64,000 nt of DNA from Solibacillus silvestris_B (GTDB lineage: Bacteria > Bacillota > Bacilli > Bacillales_A > Planococcaceae): the NCBI RefSeq assembly GCF_051967575.1, contig NZ_JBQCJW010000008.1, forward strand, positions 100,360 through 164,359, given 5' to 3'. How positions within the stretch are numbered: position 1 is the stretch's first letter; every line of letters begins with the position of its first letter. Both the position numbers and the translations under genes were made by a program. Shown one piece after another: positions 62,491 through 64,000 of the stretch. The notes under the pieces were generated by a model, which was not told where the DNA came from, made no database searches, and saw nothing but the letters and a program-made list of their open reading frames with translations.

Positions 62491-63591
62491 TTGGAAGCAA
62501 TATTTATGAGAGTCGAGGAATTGCGATTAGGCAAGATAATCGCAGAAGATATATATGCCAATACACAATATCCGATTATTTACAAAAATACAAAAGTAAA
62601 GCCTGAGCATCTGCGCGTATTTGAATTATTTAATTTAAAAACAATATTAGTATACAACGATGTTGAAATGGAAGAATTAAAAACAAATGAAGAAAATGCT
62701 GAAACTCCTGCATCGCCGATTTTGTTGCCTAAATATACAGGTTTTGAAAAATATTATAATGATGCCATCGCACAATTGAAAAAGGAATTTGTGAATTGGG
62801 AAGCCGGCGGGAAAATTGACCTTACAAAAGTCCGCGGGATGATTATTCCGTTAATGGAGAAGGTTTTAGAGGATCGTTCGTATATATTTGATTTAAACAG
62901 CTATTCCAATCCAAAAGATTATTTATACCATCACTGCATCGCAACAGGATTAATCGCCGCGGTAATGGCAAAAAAATTAGGCTTTGAACGTGGTGATACT
63001 ATTCAATTAGCGATTGCAGGTACATTAGCGGATAGTGGCATGTCACGCATCCCGACACGCATTCGCGAAAAGAAAAATGCATTAACAGAAGCAGAGTTTA
63101 TGGAAGTGCGCAAACATCCTTACTATAGCTATATGTTAATCAAAAATGTTCCTGCCATTAAAGATATTATGAAGGTTGCCATTTATCAGCATCATGAGCG
63201 ATTGGACGGAAGCGGCTATCCAAAAGGCGATCGTATTGGATCCATTTCGAATTTCGCTCAAATCATTGCAGTAGCAGATGTTTTCCATGCGATGACAAGT
63301 GAGCGCTTATACCGTTCTAAGCAATCGCCTTTTAAAGTAATCGAAATGATCAAGGAAGAGGAGTTTGGCAAATTCGATATTAAAGTAGTTCAAGCTTTAG
63401 TTGATATTGTAGCGGATTTACCGATTGGCACGAAAATTGAACTATCGAATTTAGAGTTAGGCGAAGTAATGTTTATTAATAAGTACTCACCTACACGTCC
63501 TTTTATAAAATTGACACGAACAGAAGAGATAATTGATCTTTCAACAAAAAGAAGCTTCTATATTTCACGTGTTATTACAAAGGACTATTAG
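62491..63591 (+). CDS. HD-GYP-like signalling protein with altered HD motif
   Basis: About 366 residues. N-terminal MRVEELRLGKIIAEDIY is usual for HD-GYP phosphodiesterases (c-di-GMP hydrolysis). In the C-terminal domain HHCIATG, HHERLDGSGYPKGD and VADVFHAMTSERLYR are intact, but the HD-x-GK motif reads LADSGMSRIP: H is A and K is M. The domain may have lost activity or changed substrate. The start is TTG at 62491, with AAGGGG 8 bases upstream; GTG 62485 and ATG 62506 are alternatives. Between gyrA and the rRNA operon. Confidence 0.8.
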   Translation: MEAIFMRVEELRLGKIIAEDIYANTQYPIIYKNTKVKPEHLRVFELFNLKTILVYNDVEMEELKTNEENAETPASPILLPKYTGFEKYYNDAIAQLKKEFVNWEAGGKIDLTKVRGMIIPLMEKVLEDRSYIFDLNSYSNPKDYLYHHCIATGLIAAVMAKKLGFERGDTIQLAIAGTLADSGMSRIPTRIREKKNALTEAEFMEVRKHPYYSYMLIKNVPAIKDIMKVAIYQHHERLDGSGYPKGDRIGSISNFAQIIAVADVFHAMTSERLYRSKQSPFKVIEMIKEEEFGKFDIKVVQALVDIVADLPIGTKIELSNLELGEVMFINKYSPTRPFIKLTRTEEIIDLSTKRSFYISRVITKDY

Positions 63592-63606
63592 TTTGAATAT
63601 TTTCTA

Positions 63607-63645
63607 GGGAGCTGTTATTCATATTATGATGATGCAGCTCTCTTT
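63607..63645 (+). terminator. Terminator after the HD-GYP gene
   Basis: GGAGCTG / CAGCTCT stem (63608-63614 with 63635-63641) followed by TTTT. Confidence 0.65.
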
Positions 63646-63699
63646 TAATGTTTTTATAATATGGGTAATTTTCAGCGGAGATATTTTTGAAATAAACTG

Positions 63700-63728
63700 T
63701 TGACGTTGTTAATTATAGATGATATTAT
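63700..63728 (+). promoter_or_regulatory. rRNA operon promoter P1
   Basis: TTGACG, 17-base spacer, TATTAT. Confidence 0.85.
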
Positions 63729-63781
63729 ATTAAGAGTCCTTACGAGATAACAATTTAAAACAGTAACATGTTTAAAAATAG

Positions 63782-63810
63782 TTGACTTTATTAAGAGGAT
63801 GTATTATAAT
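63782..63810 (+). promoter_or_regulatory. rRNA operon promoter P2
   Basis: TTGACT, 17-base spacer, TATAAT. Confidence 0.88.
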
Positions 63811-63867
63811 TTTAAAAGTTGTCGCACGAATAAGTGCTTCACTACAAAAAACTTTTCGGTAAAAGTG

Positions 63868-63897
63868 TTGACAAAGCATATCGAATGGTGATAAGAT
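63868..63897 (+). promoter_or_regulatory. rRNA operon promoter P3
   Basis: TTGACA, 18-base spacer, TAAGAT; followed by the antitermination leader. Confidence 0.75.
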
Positions 63898-63903
63898 ATA
63901 AAA

Positions 63904-64000
63904 GTTGTCACTTGGACAACGCTATGAACCTTGAAAACTGAACAAGCAACGTTAATGAAACAAGCTTCTTAAATGAAGCAAACAATAGATTTCAGCTTTT
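63904..64000 (+). promoter_or_regulatory. rRNA antitermination leader (boxB-boxA) before 16S
   Basis: GTTGTC-ACTTG-GACAAC hairpin (63904-63920), then CCTTGAAAACTGAACAAGCAAC, the wording found before 16S genes in Bacillales. The 16S gene itself is beyond the window. Confidence 0.8.

Noticed and set aside
1..64000. CRISPR arrays and tRNA genes
   Set aside because: No regularly spaced repeats and no cloverleaf with GTTCRA were recognised.

Overview
The window is a low-GC Firmicute chromosome segment carrying the replication origin. Gene content and order (walRKHIJ, rplI-gdpP, rpsF-ssb-rpsR, parAB-noc, rsmG-mnmGE, jag-yidC-rnpA-rpmH, oriC, dnaA-dnaN-yaaA-recF-gyrBA, then an rRNA operon) are those of Bacillales. 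The spore genes (CotD, YyaC, Noc, SpoIIIJ homologues) show an endospore former. Protein character suggests the Lysinibacillus/Solibacillus group of Planococcaceae; that genus-level placement is an inference.

Layout. 0-12.4 kb is an accessory region: an ABC-F fragment, an alcohol dehydrogenase, a bpsA-bpsB type III polyketide pair, cotD, helD, an acetyltransferase, a VOC protein, a degenerate M50-like membrane protein, and an HxlR regulator divergent from an MFS pump plus aldo/keto reductase. 12.4-16.7 kb is a transfer hot spot: a strong terminator, a possible structured RNA, an IS630 element, an unrecognised HEPN-like/zinc-ribbon protein, and a RhuM gene. The RhuM gene lies between two direct copies of the rlmH 3' end, an arrangement like SCC integration at rlmH in staphylococci. 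16.7-31.7 kb is conserved core: rlmH, a DnaA-box cluster, htrC, the Wal cell-wall operon, an M23 hydrolase, dnaB, rplI, gdpP, yybS. 32.1-37.8 kb is a complete ribose operon (rbsRKDACB) reading toward oriC, so head-on to replication. 37.8-53 kb is the conserved left side of the origin, with ParB/Noc segregation genes, a perfect parS, tRNA-modification genes, and rpmH. oriC is bipartite: DnaA boxes lie before dnaA (53.1-53.4 kb), and further boxes with an AT-rich unwinding region lie between dnaA and dnaN (55.05-55.16 kb). 53.6-62.3 kb holds dnaA to gyrA, followed by a degenerate HD-GYP gene. Three tandem promoters and an antitermination leader mark an rRNA operon starting just beyond 64 kb.

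How it fits together. Genes left of oriC are mostly on the minus strand and genes to the right on the plus strand, so most are co-directional with replication. DnaA boxes occur at oriC, upstream of mnmE, and in a cluster beside rlmH, suggesting origin firing and DnaA titration sites. parS- and Noc-type sites near the origin match the parB and noc genes in the window. The most unusual region is the rlmH-adjacent island.
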